Origin: Promethearchaeota archaeon
Lineage (GTDB): Archaea; Asgardarchaeota; Lokiarchaeia; Sigynarchaeales; SOKP01
Length of the DNA stretch: 53,047 bases
Direction of reading: 5' to 3'
NCBI GenBank assembly: GCA_004524425.1
Contig: SDNN01000001.1
Span: forward strand, 1-53,047
Part shown: piece by piece, positions 33,220 to 41,649 of the stretch
How positions within the stretch are numbered: the first letter of the stretch is position 1
Layout of the letters: the number at the start of each line of letters is the position of its first letter
The notes under the pieces: model-generated
What the model was told of the DNA's origin: nothing
Seen by the model: the letters and a program-made list of their open reading frames with translations, nothing else
The model's database searches: none
Made by a program: the position numbers and the translations under genes

Positions 33220-34482
33220 TCAATCTAAAAAATCCAATTCATCTAATTTTAATCCATAAAATTCAGTTTCATGAGTGATTTCTCCTTTCTCTGATAATTC
33301 CAAGGCTTTATGTACTCCATCTATAATATGCTCACCCTTTACATCTCTTCCTCCTAATCCTACTATGTAACCCTTAATAAAAGGAGCATTTTTCAATCCA
33401 TAAAGTGCTGCTTTTAATTCATAACATAACACGCCTTCATATCCATATCCAATAGCCCTATCGAAAACCACGATATTGCTTTTATCTTTGAGAAATTCTC
33501 TTAGAAACTTGACGGGAAACGGTCTAAATAATCTCAAAGTGACCAATCCAATCTTTAATCCTTCAGATCTGAGCTTTCCAATTACGGTTCTTGCTTGAGC
33601 GGAAACAGAACCCATGGCAAATATTATCGTATCAGCATCTTCGGTCTTATATGTTTTGAATAGTCCATTGCCGTAGGATCTGCCAAATTTTTTAGCATAT
33701 TCATCGTGTACCTCTTTGATTATTTCAATAGAATTTTCTAATGATTTCTGTAAGGCGTATCTATATTCATAATAACCTGGAGCCGTGCCTTCTTCCCTTT
33801 TTATGATGTTTGGAGTAGTGACCGGTCCGACACCCTTTATTTGCGATAAATCTGAGAGATTTATATGGTGATTTAAAGGAGGTAAAAACTCATCAATGGC
33901 CTCTTGATTCTCCAATTGAACAGGCATCATGGTATGAGATAATAAATAACCATCATACGCAACGATTGTTGGTATGTAAACCCTCGGATCTTCCGCTATT
34001 TTAAATGCTTGAAAATTTGTATCATATATTTCTTGGTTATCTTCACACATGAACTGGATCCAGCCCACATCTCTTGCAGCAATGAAATCAGAATGATCAT
34101 CCCATATCGACCAAGGAGCACCACAACTTCTGGTGGCTAAATTTATGACAATAGGTAATCGTGTTCCCGAAGCCCATGGTAACATCTCATACATTAACAT
34201 CAGTCCATGTGCTGAGGTAGCAGTGCCTACTCTTGAACCAGCTGCTGAAGCTGCACAACACGCAGCAGCAGCAGAATGTTCTGATTCAACCATTAAAAAT
34301 CTAGCCTTTAATTTACCTTCATTGATAAATTCCGAAATTTTTTCTACAACAGGGCTCTGAGGTGTTATTGGATAAGCCGACACTACGCCTACTCTTGCCT
34401 GTCTAAAAGCGTGGGCCGCTGCGTGATTCCCAGTTAAAATTTTTATTGCTTTTCCTTTTTCTTTTATTTCGGCCTGAGTCAT
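33220..34482 (-). CDS. porA: Pyruvate (2-oxoacid):ferredoxin oxidoreductase, alpha subunit
   Basis: A 420-residue subunit that completes the active site with PorB. GNHAAAHAFRQARVGVVSAYPITPQSPVVEKI (about 18-49) is the substrate-binding Pyr domain start, with the SAYPITPQS motif. SEHSAAAACCAASAAGSRVGTATSAHGLMLM follows. The C-terminal half contains a transketolase-C-like domain. The ATG at 34482 overlaps the porD stop by 4 bases (ATGA) and has GAGGTG upstream. Its stop lies about 14 bases before the porB start. Confidence 0.94.
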   Translation of the reverse strand: MTQAEIKEKGKAIKILTGNHAAAHAFRQARVGVVSAYPITPQSPVVEKISEFINEGKLKARFLMVESEHSAAAACCAASAAGSRVGTATSAHGLMLMYEMLPWASGTRLPIVINLATRSCGAPWSIWDDHSDFIAARDVGWIQFMCEDNQEIYDTNFQAFKIAEDPRVYIPTIVAYDGYLLSHTMMPVQLENQEAIDEFLPPLNHHINLSDLSQIKGVGPVTTPNIIKREEGTAPGYYEYRYALQKSLENSIEIIKEVHDEYAKKFGRSYGNGLFKTYKTEDADTIIFAMGSVSAQARTVIGKLRSEGLKIGLVTLRLFRPFPVKFLREFLKDKSNIVVFDRAIGYGYEGVLCYELKAALYGLKNAPFIKGYIVGLGGRDVKGEHIIDGVHKALELSEKGEITHETEFYGLKLDELDFLD

Positions 34483-34778
34483 TCACTTTTCACCTCTTTC
34501 ATGGTTATGGCATTTACGGGACATTCTTCCATGCATATTCCGCACCCCTTACAATATTCTAACTCTATTTCTGGAGGAATAGTTCTCGATACAATCCCTT
34601 CGGGACAAAAGAGCCAGCAATTAAAGCAAGCAGCCTTCCCGGTTTTAGCAGGAATGCATACAGTCAAATCGATTATTGGTTTTAAATTGCTCCACGTTCC
34701 AGTCTTACCTGCTTCACCTTTTACAGGTTTTTGAACCGAAGCCAAGATCTTTTGATAATCCTTTTTCGAATCGTTCAT
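34479..34778 (-). CDS. porD: Pyruvate:ferredoxin oxidoreductase, delta (ferredoxin-like) subunit
   Basis: A 99-residue subunit with two [4Fe-4S] clusters that carries electrons from PorAB to ferredoxin. The clusters are in ACFNCWLFCPEGIV with the earlier C51, and in CKGCGICMEECPVNAI. The N-terminal region resembles that of PorD. Its stop overlaps the porA start by 4 bases (ATGA), which suggests translational coupling. 114 bases lie between porG and porD, enough for a separate promoter. Confidence 0.93.
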   Translation of the reverse strand: MNDSKKDYQKILASVQKPVKGEAGKTGTWSNLKPIIDLTVCIPAKTGKAACFNCWLFCPEGIVSRTIPPEIELEYCKGCGICMEECPVNAITMKEVKSE

Positions 34779-34892
34779 CGTATTTGTAAAGTTTCTCTAT
34801 TTTAATCTTAAAAGAATTAATAAATCTTGGAATAAAATGATTTGCATTTTAAATGATAACTTTGATTCTAAAATGAACGTAAAAAATGAATT

Positions 34893-35492
34893 TCATAAAG
34901 TCTTTGCTAACTTGTATCCCTCTTGGATTAAAGCAATATTAAGCTTTGCAAGTTCTTTACTCATGCGTTTCTCGACCACTTTATATATGTTATCCAAGCT
35001 GAGTTCTGTTAGAGATCTCGAAAGCAATCCCAATATTGGAGTATTAACCATGGGAGCTCCATCAATGACTAATCCTCTCTCTAGTGCTAACTTATTAATA
35101 TCTGCTACTAATATTTTTGCTTTTTTCGGGACATTGTATTTTTCAGAGAAAAATTGAGGGTCTTTATCGGAATTTATGATGAAAACTCCACCTTCTGCCA
35201 ATGAATCTGCAATCTCTTGATTTAAGACAGTTTCATCTAACACAATAACGATATTAGGATGTTCAATTTGAGCACGATCCCAAATCTTCTCCTTTCTTGA
35301 TAGCTTAGCATATGCCCTTACTGGAGTCCCTCTTCTCTCCGTTCCAAACGTAGGATAAGCTTGGACATCTGCAAAATTCTCACTCAAATAAGCAGCCTCA
35401 GCAATAATCTGACAGGCAGTAACGGCTCCCATTCCACCCCGACCAATGATAACAATGCTAATAGTATCCCATTCACTATTCTTTTCTGTCAT
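34893..35492 (-). CDS. porG: Pyruvate (2-oxoacid):ferredoxin oxidoreductase, gamma subunit
   Basis: The gamma domain forms part of the CoA-binding region. The N-terminal IVIIGRGGMGAVTACQIIAEAA is its signature, and VQAYPTFGTERRGTPVRAYAKLS follows, as in other PorG proteins. The start is taken as ATG at 35492 (MTEKNSEWD); an upstream start at 35537 would add 15 residues not typical of the family. First gene of the cluster porG-porD-porA-porB. The last 30 residues are the expected helical tail. Confidence 0.93.
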   Translation of the reverse strand: MTEKNSEWDTISIVIIGRGGMGAVTACQIIAEAAYLSENFADVQAYPTFGTERRGTPVRAYAKLSRKEKIWDRAQIEHPNIVIVLDETVLNQEIADSLAEGGVFIINSDKDPQFFSEKYNVPKKAKILVADINKLALERGLVIDGAPMVNTPILGLLSRSLTELSLDNIYKVVEKRMSKELAKLNIALIQEGYKLAKTL

Positions 35493-35709
35493 GTTTAATC
35501 GAAGTAATGAACATCTTGTTTTTAATATGAAATACATTTACAAATTAAAAATTTTACTTAATGAAACCCAGAGAAAAGGATCTTTTTAATAAAAAGAATA
35601 AATTTATTTCTTTAATACATACTTACTCATATCATATAGGAATTTATTTTCTATATTAATTGAACCCATCTTTATTTGATTAATGATCATTGTTCATGAG
35701 GATAAATAA

Positions 35710-36552
35710 ATGAAGCATGAAACAGGCCATTTTGAAGGTCGAGAAAATAGAGAATTATTCTATCAAAGTTGGTTGCCAGAAAATTCTATTAAAGCGTATA
35801 TAATTGCGATACATGGTTGGGCAACCCATTCTGACAGGATGAAGTACCCCGCAGATTATTTCACTAAAAAGGGTTATGCCCTTTACAGTTTTGATCTTAG
35901 AGGACATTGGAGAAATGCAGGCGAATACCCAGGTCATATTGACAGCATGGATCATCTCCAAAAAGACATAGTTCTTTTCATGGATCTTATCAAAGAATTT
36001 GCTGGGAGTAAAAAAATCTTTTTAATGGGACATTCTTTTGGGGGATTAATTAGCTTGATATTTGGGATAAATCATCCCGATTTACCTGGAGTAATTGCAT
36101 CTTCTCCTCAATTGGGCCTGGCAATGAAATTATCAACGGGAAAAAAGCTGGCGAAAAAGTTATCGGGTCCAATGTCTAAAATTGCGCCGACAAAAATAGT
36201 AGAGATGGTCATAGATCAAAATCAATTAACCAGTGATTTAAAAATTTTAAGAGCACATATCGCAGATAAAAACAAGTTAGAAATAGTCTCTGTCAAGACC
36301 GCTGCTGAAATGGAAAGTTCAATGAAATGGGCCATGAAAAACGCTTCAAAACTCATTTGCCCCGTATTTATCCTGCAGGCGGGCAATGATAAAATTGTGG
36401 ATAAAAACAAGACTAAAGAGTTCTTCGATAAGGTTGGAAGTGAAGATAAAACTTATAAGGAATACAACGGATTTTTACATGAATTGTGGAATGAACGAGG
36501 AAGGGCTCAAGTTTATCAAGACATGTTCATTTGGTTAGAAAAACACATCTAA
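35710..36552 (+). CDS. Alpha/beta hydrolase, monoacylglycerol lipase-like
   Basis: A 280-residue cytoplasmic lysophospholipase/monoglyceride-lipase type hydrolase. IAIHGWATHSDRMKYPADYF is the family entry with the HGW oxyanion loop. The nucleophile elbow is GHSFGG with S109, the acid is D227 in QAGNDKIVD, and H257 in FLHELW completes the triad. FDLRGHWRNAG, near residues 60-70, is the common RGHG-like loop. It probably acts on glycerides or related esters, substrate not proven. ATG at 35710. Divergent from porG. Confidence 0.86.
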   Translation: MKHETGHFEGRENRELFYQSWLPENSIKAYIIAIHGWATHSDRMKYPADYFTKKGYALYSFDLRGHWRNAGEYPGHIDSMDHLQKDIVLFMDLIKEFAGSKKIFLMGHSFGGLISLIFGINHPDLPGVIASSPQLGLAMKLSTGKKLAKKLSGPMSKIAPTKIVEMVIDQNQLTSDLKILRAHIADKNKLEIVSVKTAAEMESSMKWAMKNASKLICPVFILQAGNDKIVDKNKTKEFFDKVGSEDKTYKEYNGFLHELWNERGRAQVYQDMFIWLEKHI

Positions 36553-36583
36553 AAAAAAATTAAATTAAAATCTTAAAAGAGTT

Positions 36584-37492
36584 TTACAAACCAAGCACTT
36601 TTTTTGCATTTTCTCCGAGAATTTTTCTCTTTTCCTCTTCGGTAAATTCAGGAAATCCCATCATTTTCATGGGAGGAGGAAGTTCCATGTTTTTAATCTC
36701 CTCCACGTATTCTTTAAGATTCAAGAACGAGTTAAACAAGGGCCAATCCGTACCAAAAAGGATCTTTTCCACTTTACAAGTCATTTTAGCCTGAATGAGT
36801 GTTTGAAAAAATGCAAATGGTACCTTTTTTAGAGGGGGTTCCCACGCAGAAATGTCAATGTATACATTAGGATTTTTCGCAGCTATCGCAATGGCTTCAC
36901 TAGACCAAGGATCTCCCATGTGTGCCATGATAAACTTAATTTTCGGAAAGTCGACTGCGACCTTATCCACATACACGGGTCGACAATATTTAAGATAAGT
37001 ATAATTGGGGCCCAACCCTGTATGACATAATATAATAGCTCCGAGTTCTTGAACACGTTCATAAAAAGGATAAAAGCTTAAATCATCTGGATAGAAACCA
37101 GTTAAAGTCCATAATTTAACTCCTTTGCATCCCAATTCGTTGATGCATCTTTCCAACTCAACTATTGCTTCCTTTCCACGACGGGGATCTATGCCCGCGA
37201 ATCCGATAAATCTATCGGGGTATCGATCAAGGTATTCTGCTAATTTATCGTTATATTCTTTATAAGTTACTTTTGATCTAAAAATAAAATCCCCATCTAA
37301 TGCAAGGAGTATGGTTTTATCAATCCCAGCTTCATCCATTTCCTTGATTAATCTTTCAGCGCTAGCATCTAAGAGAGTAGAAGGATCAAAATCTAATAAT
37401 TTAGCAATGCCATCTAAAACGGCTCTAAACTCCGTAGAAATTAAATCTTCTTCCCAAAAGTGACAATGGGCATCAATAATCAACAAATTCAC
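36584..37492 (-). CDS. Amidohydrolase-family (amidohydrolase 2) metal-dependent hydrolase
   Basis: A TIM-barrel hydrolase or decarboxylase of the amidohydrolase_2 type. The first metal motif is HCH (H9, H11) in DAHCHFWEE. Other ligands fit H in ILCHTGLG, AHMGDPWS and D in LFGTDWPLF. Known members include ACMSD-type decarboxylases and cis-amide hydrolases; the substrate here is unknown. Length 302 residues. The start is GTG at 37492 within AGGTGAA; the adjacent TTG codons, which have this same AGGTGA upstream, are alternatives. It lies 90 bases downstream of the crotonase gene on the same strand, so they may form an operon. Confidence 0.84.
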   Translation of the reverse strand: MNLLIIDAHCHFWEEDLISTEFRAVLDGIAKLLDFDPSTLLDASAERLIKEMDEAGIDKTILLALDGDFIFRSKVTYKEYNDKLAEYLDRYPDRFIGFAGIDPRRGKEAIVELERCINELGCKGVKLWTLTGFYPDDLSFYPFYERVQELGAIILCHTGLGPNYTYLKYCRPVYVDKVAVDFPKIKFIMAHMGDPWSSEAIAIAAKNPNVYIDISAWEPPLKKVPFAFFQTLIQAKMTCKVEKILFGTDWPLFNSFLNLKEYVEEIKNMELPPPMKMMGFPEFTEEEKRKILGENAKKVLGL

Positions 37493-37579
37493 CTATTAAA
37501 TTTAATTATCTAAACGAATTTTATTTTAAAATTGGAATTGATGATCTAGAATATTACTTCATAAAAAAGATTTCTATTT

Positions 37580-38368
37580 CTATGGATATCTTTTATAAAG
37601 ATCTTGGATGATGTCCTCCAGCTCTTTCATTGTTTTTCTTTCACCATAAGCTATTTTTCCGCACTCATCTTCTAAATCCAAGCACGATTTAATATACGCC
37701 TTATTCATTATCGTAAGCATTATTTTCGTAAAGAATAGGAAGGGTGTTTGAATCTTGCAAAGTCCCTTGGCAAATGATAAGCTATCTTCATCAATGGTTT
37801 CTATTGGAAAAATCCTGGTAGGGAAATTCATGTTTTTTAATTCTTGTAAACCGATATTATCCCCAGTAAAAAGAAACTTCTTCGCGTTAGTAAATCCAAA
37901 AGCCAATAGAGGCATGAGAGTTGCCCCCGTTTGGGGGAATGCTGAAATTATAAGCTCTGGCAGCCTGATATAAAGCTCTTCTTTAGGTCTATTAGCAAAT
38001 ATTCTCAGATCGGAGGCTACGATCATCAAAACTCCGAATCCAATGGCAACTCCTTGAATTTGGGTAATCACCGTTTTTTTCATTAGCATGATTTTCTCGT
38101 TTACTTTTCTTCCCCAGGTTGTCACCTGCTTAACATTTTCAGGATCTCCTTGGATTTCCTTGAGATCATACCCAGCACTAAAGAATTTTTCTCCAGTGCT
38201 TTTTATGATAATGCATTTGACCTTTTCATCTTCATCAGCTTTTTCCAAAAATTCATGCATCCTTTTTAACATGGCAATCGTGAATGCATGTGCTTTATCT
38301 GGTCTATTGATCGTTATTATCGCTACACGACCTTTTACTTCATATAAAAGAAATTCTTGATCGCTCAT
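37580..38368 (-). CDS. Enoyl-CoA hydratase/isomerase (crotonase) family protein
   Basis: A 262-residue crotonase-fold protein acting on a CoA thioester. The oxyanion-hole backbone is provided by FFSAGYDLKE (about 62-71) and GVAIGFGVLMIVASDLRIF (about 106-124). ITINRPDKAHAF is the first conserved strand. The usual catalytic glutamates are not all obvious at their usual positions; E141 in YIRLPELIISAFPQTGAT may be one. The specific reaction (hydratase, isomerase, thioesterase) cannot be decided. The amidohydrolase gene follows on the same strand after 90 bases. ATG at 38368. Confidence 0.84.
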   Translation of the reverse strand: MSDQEFLLYEVKGRVAIITINRPDKAHAFTIAMLKRMHEFLEKADEDEKVKCIIIKSTGEKFFSAGYDLKEIQGDPENVKQVTTWGRKVNEKIMLMKKTVITQIQGVAIGFGVLMIVASDLRIFANRPKEELYIRLPELIISAFPQTGATLMPLLAFGFTNAKKFLFTGDNIGLQELKNMNFPTRIFPIETIDEDSLSFAKGLCKIQTPFLFFTKIMLTIMNKAYIKSCLDLEDECGKIAYGERKTMKELEDIIQDLYKRYP

Positions 38369-38490
38369 AGTTATCTAAACTTAAAGTAAAATTTAAAATA
38401 TAGTAAAATTCAGAATTAAATTAATTGCTAAATAGTTTAACTTAATTTGGATATATTATATATTCAAAAAAATGTTTAAAAAAGAGAATT

Positions 38491-40032
38491 ATGCTTAGTC
38501 TAATAAAAATTGTCAGCGAGCAGAAATTAGTAGGGAAAGATCAATCCGCCTTAGACCAATTAAAATCCCAAAAAAATCCATGCTTCATTTCTGAAGGTGT
38601 CAAAGTATACAAAAATTCGCTTTATATTAAAAATAATATCTTGTATTTTATAGCAAAACTAAATGAAAAGAAATGCTTGTATTTAGTATCAAACAAACCA
38701 TTCAAATCCGAGTTCTTTGGTAATATAGAAAAAATAAATAGTTTTTATACCCAACAGGTTGAAATGAATTATAAAAATTCTCTTATATTAAAAAAGATAT
38801 TTCCATTCACCGCTCCAATCTCACTTCGTGAAAAAAGAACTTCTTTTGGATGTGGTGACAGACTTGGTTTGGCAACGCCAGGTCATATAAGAGCAGCGAT
38901 TCAATACGACGTATATCCTGTTTTAGCTCAACAATCAATAAGAGAACTTAATTTAACGAATAGAAATTATAAACAAGTCACATCAGACGTAGCATTTTCG
39001 GTATTTCAAGAGGGTTATGAGCGGGGTTACGGAGCAGATGGCGATCATTTAAAAACCATAAAAGACATCGACATCGCCTTAGAAGCTGGCATGCCTATGA
39101 TCACGTTGGATTTAACTAACGTGCTACATCCAGAAGTAATGAATTGGAACGAGGAAAAAGTTAATGAGGAATTTGATAAAATCGAAATAAATGAGAAAAA
39201 AAGAATTTTGAATACTTATGCCGATAAAGAATTTAATATAAAAAAAGTTAAACTGATTATTAATAATTTAGAAGCCAAACAATGCGCTCTGCTATATCAA
39301 GAAGCTCTTAACTTTGCTCAAGAAGTAGATGAGCACCTCAAAAAACATCGTGGAGACAAGTATGATCTTGAGATAAGTATTGATGAAACCACCACGCCAA
39401 CTCTACCTATCCATCATCTATTTATAATTAATGAGTTGAATTATAGAAAAATCACCATTAATTCTCTCGCACCTAAATTTATTGGTGATTTTCAAAAAGC
39501 CATTGATTATATTGGAGATATCGAGGAATTTGAAAAGAGTTTCAAAATTCATTGCGAAATTGCAGATAATTACGGGAAATATAAGATTTCAATACATTCG
39601 GGCAGTGATAAATTCTCCGTCTATCCCCTCATTGGAAAGTACACTGATCTGCACTTTCATCTCAAAACTGCGGGTACAAGCTGGTTAGAAGCTTTGAAAT
39701 GTATCGCACAATATAATCCTAAATTATATCGTAAAATCCATGCGAAAGCTTTTGAATATTATCAAGAAGCGTTAAAATTTTATCATATAACTGCTGATAT
39801 TTCCAAGATAAAAAGTATAGAGAAAGTGAACGATAATGAGTTAATTAAATATTTCAACAAAGATGAATCCCGGCAACTCCTTCATATCACCTATGGAGGA
39901 TTATTAAGCGATCCTGAAATTAGGAAACCATTTTTTGACACCTTGAATGAATTTGAGGAGGAACACTATCAGATTGTTTCAAATCATATTTCAAAACACA
40001 TGGAATTATTGGGCATGAAAAAAATAAAATAA
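38491..40032 (+). CDS. uxaE: Tagaturonate epimerase family protein
   Basis: A 513-residue protein resembling UxaE, first described in Thermotoga, which epimerises tagaturonate to fructuronate in galacturonate breakdown. TSFGCGDRLGLATPGHIRA (117-135) is a highly conserved family segment. FQEGYERGYGADGDHLKT (about 173-190), MITLDLTNVLHPE and SIDETTTPTLPIHH contain the likely metal ligands, and LHFHLKTAGTSWLEAL the last conserved block. The uxaC gene starts 9 bases after its stop, supporting a common operon and pathway. ATG at 38491, with TATATATT about 30 bases upstream, so the transcript may be leaderless. Confidence 0.85.
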   Translation: MLSLIKIVSEQKLVGKDQSALDQLKSQKNPCFISEGVKVYKNSLYIKNNILYFIAKLNEKKCLYLVSNKPFKSEFFGNIEKINSFYTQQVEMNYKNSLILKKIFPFTAPISLREKRTSFGCGDRLGLATPGHIRAAIQYDVYPVLAQQSIRELNLTNRNYKQVTSDVAFSVFQEGYERGYGADGDHLKTIKDIDIALEAGMPMITLDLTNVLHPEVMNWNEEKVNEEFDKIEINEKKRILNTYADKEFNIKKVKLIINNLEAKQCALLYQEALNFAQEVDEHLKKHRGDKYDLEISIDETTTPTLPIHHLFIINELNYRKITINSLAPKFIGDFQKAIDYIGDIEEFEKSFKIHCEIADNYGKYKISIHSGSDKFSVYPLIGKYTDLHFHLKTAGTSWLEALKCIAQYNPKLYRKIHAKAFEYYQEALKFYHITADISKIKSIEKVNDNELIKYFNKDESRQLLHITYGGLLSDPEIRKPFFDTLNEFEEEHYQIVSNHISKHMELLGMKKIK

Positions 40033-40041
40033 AATGGGAGC

Positions 40042-41460
40042 ATGCAATCAAGTATGAATCAAAATTTCATTACAGATAACTTTCTTTTATATTCAAAACC
40101 CGCAAGGATTCTCTATCGCGAATATGCAAAAGAAATGCCTATTTTTGATTACCACACTCACCTGCCCCCTGAAGATATTGCAAATGATATAAAGTTCGAG
40201 ACTATCACTCGTGTATGGCTTTCTGGAGACCATTATAAGTGGCGCTTGATGAGAACTTTTGGAATCGATGAAGCATACATTACAGGGGACAAAAACGATC
40301 ATGAAAAATTTACGGCATGGGCAAGAACTGTTCCCTACTCTATTCGAAATCCGATTTATCATTGGACGCATTTAGAATTGAAGAACTATTTTAGTATAGA
40401 CGATAGAGTATTGAATCCCGAAAGTGCGGATTATATCTATGAAAAATGTAATGAATTGCTGCAAACGGATAATTTCAGCGTCAGAAATCTATTAAAAAAA
40501 TTTAAAGTGAAAGTAATTTGCACGACAGATGATCCAACCAGCAATTTAGAACACCATAAAAAATTAAGAAAGGATAGGTTCGAAATTAAAATACTCCCTA
40601 CTTTTCGTCCAGATAAAGGATTGGCTGTTGAAAATGCTAAATTATTCAATAATTGGATAAATCTTTTAGAAGAAACTTCGGAATTATCAATACAAGATTA
40701 TGATTCCTTCAAAGCGGCAATAAAGAAGAGGCATGATTATTTTCATGAGCTTGGGTGTAGATCTGCTGATCATGGGATGGAAACCATCTATGCAGAAGAT
40801 TATACTGAAAGCGAGGTAGCTATGATATTTAAAAAAATAAGAAAAGGAAAACAACTTGAATTGAAGGAACAACTGAAGTTCAAGTCCGCTACGATGATTG
40901 AGTTTGCATTAATGAATCATGAAAAGGACTGGGTACAAATGCTACATCTTGGAGCTTTAAGAAATAATAACACAAGACTATTTAATAAGCTCGGGCCTGA
41001 TGCTGGATGTGATTCCATTGGAGATTTTAGTAGCGCAAAAGCTCTTTCGAGATTTTTAGATACTCTTGACAAGGAGGATAAATTAGCCAAGACTGTATTA
41101 TTTAATTTAAACCCTAAGGACAATGCAGTAATGGCTTCCATGATCGGTAATTTTCAAGATGGGTCAATCTCAGGTAAGATGCAATTCGGTCCAGCATGGT
41201 GGTTTCTCGATACAAAAGAGGGGATGTTAGATCAGATGAACGTCCTCTCGAACATGGGCATGTTAAGCCAATTTATCGGGATGGAGACAGATTCCCGATC
41301 CTTCTTATCTTATCCCCGCCATGAATATTTTCGGAGGATATTATGTAACATGCTTGGGGAAGAAATACAGAAGGGAGAACTTCCCAATGATCTCGAGTTA
41401 ATTGGCAAGATCGTGCAAGATATTTGTTATAATAATGCTAAGAACTATTTTGGCATTTAA
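40042..41460 (+). CDS. uxaC: Glucuronate/galacturonate isomerase
   Basis: Isomerises galacturonate to tagaturonate and glucuronate to fructuronate, the first step of hexuronate use. FDYHTHLPP (35-43) gives the metal ligands of this amidohydrolase-superfamily enzyme. CTTDDPTSNLEHHKKL (about 156-171), the GCRSADHGME block, the asparagine of LRNNNTRLFNKLGPDAGCDS, and the terminal TDSRSFLSYPRHEYFRRILCNMLG are all typical of UxaC. Length of 472 residues is normal. A GGGAG site precedes the ATG at 40042. Followed by an A/T hairpin. Confidence 0.94.
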   Translation: MQSSMNQNFITDNFLLYSKPARILYREYAKEMPIFDYHTHLPPEDIANDIKFETITRVWLSGDHYKWRLMRTFGIDEAYITGDKNDHEKFTAWARTVPYSIRNPIYHWTHLELKNYFSIDDRVLNPESADYIYEKCNELLQTDNFSVRNLLKKFKVKVICTTDDPTSNLEHHKKLRKDRFEIKILPTFRPDKGLAVENAKLFNNWINLLEETSELSIQDYDSFKAAIKKRHDYFHELGCRSADHGMETIYAEDYTESEVAMIFKKIRKGKQLELKEQLKFKSATMIEFALMNHEKDWVQMLHLGALRNNNTRLFNKLGPDAGCDSIGDFSSAKALSRFLDTLDKEDKLAKTVLFNLNPKDNAVMASMIGNFQDGSISGKMQFGPAWWFLDTKEGMLDQMNVLSNMGMLSQFIGMETDSRSFLSYPRHEYFRRILCNMLGEEIQKGELPNDLELIGKIVQDICYNNAKNYFGI

Positions 41461-41467
41461 TGAAAAT

Positions 41468-41496
41468 GATTTTTTTTACAAGGAGAAAAAAAAATC
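41468..41496 (+). terminator. A/T-only hairpin after uxaC
   Basis: GATTTTTTTT (41468-41477) and AAAAAAAATC (41487-41496) are a perfect 10-base inverted repeat around ACAAGGAGA, starting 8 bases after the uxaC stop. Either strand would have a T run. It may end the uxa transcript; the stem is weak. Confidence 0.35.
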
Positions 41497-41620
41497 AACA
41501 AGCACTTTCATTTTTCTCTTTTCCATCAGACTCTCACTTATAATAAATTTCCTTATTTTCTTTTTAAATGATATTAAAAAATTAACAATTAGTGTTAAAA
41601 AAAACCACGTACATTAATAT

Positions 41621-41636
41621 TTGTTTAAATAAACAA
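41621..41636. promoter_or_regulatory. Palindromic TATA region before mutS
   Basis: TTGTTTA and TAAACAA are exact reverse complements with a 2-base spacer, and the middle (TTTAAATA, 41624-41631) can serve as TATA box. With the mutS ATG at 41650, about 20 bases downstream, the transcript would be leaderless. The palindrome may be only a symmetrical TATA element. Confidence 0.4.
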
Positions 41637-41649
41637 TAAATTCAAAAAA

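Noticed and set aside
34837..35157. Plus-strand ORF of 106 residues across the porG region
   Set aside because: Antisense to porG, whose family match is clear; no independent start signals.
41402..41617. Plus-strand ORF starting within the uxaC 3' end
   Set aside because: Begins with TTG inside uxaC in another frame and runs through T-rich intergenic DNA; the hydrophobic product reflects base composition.
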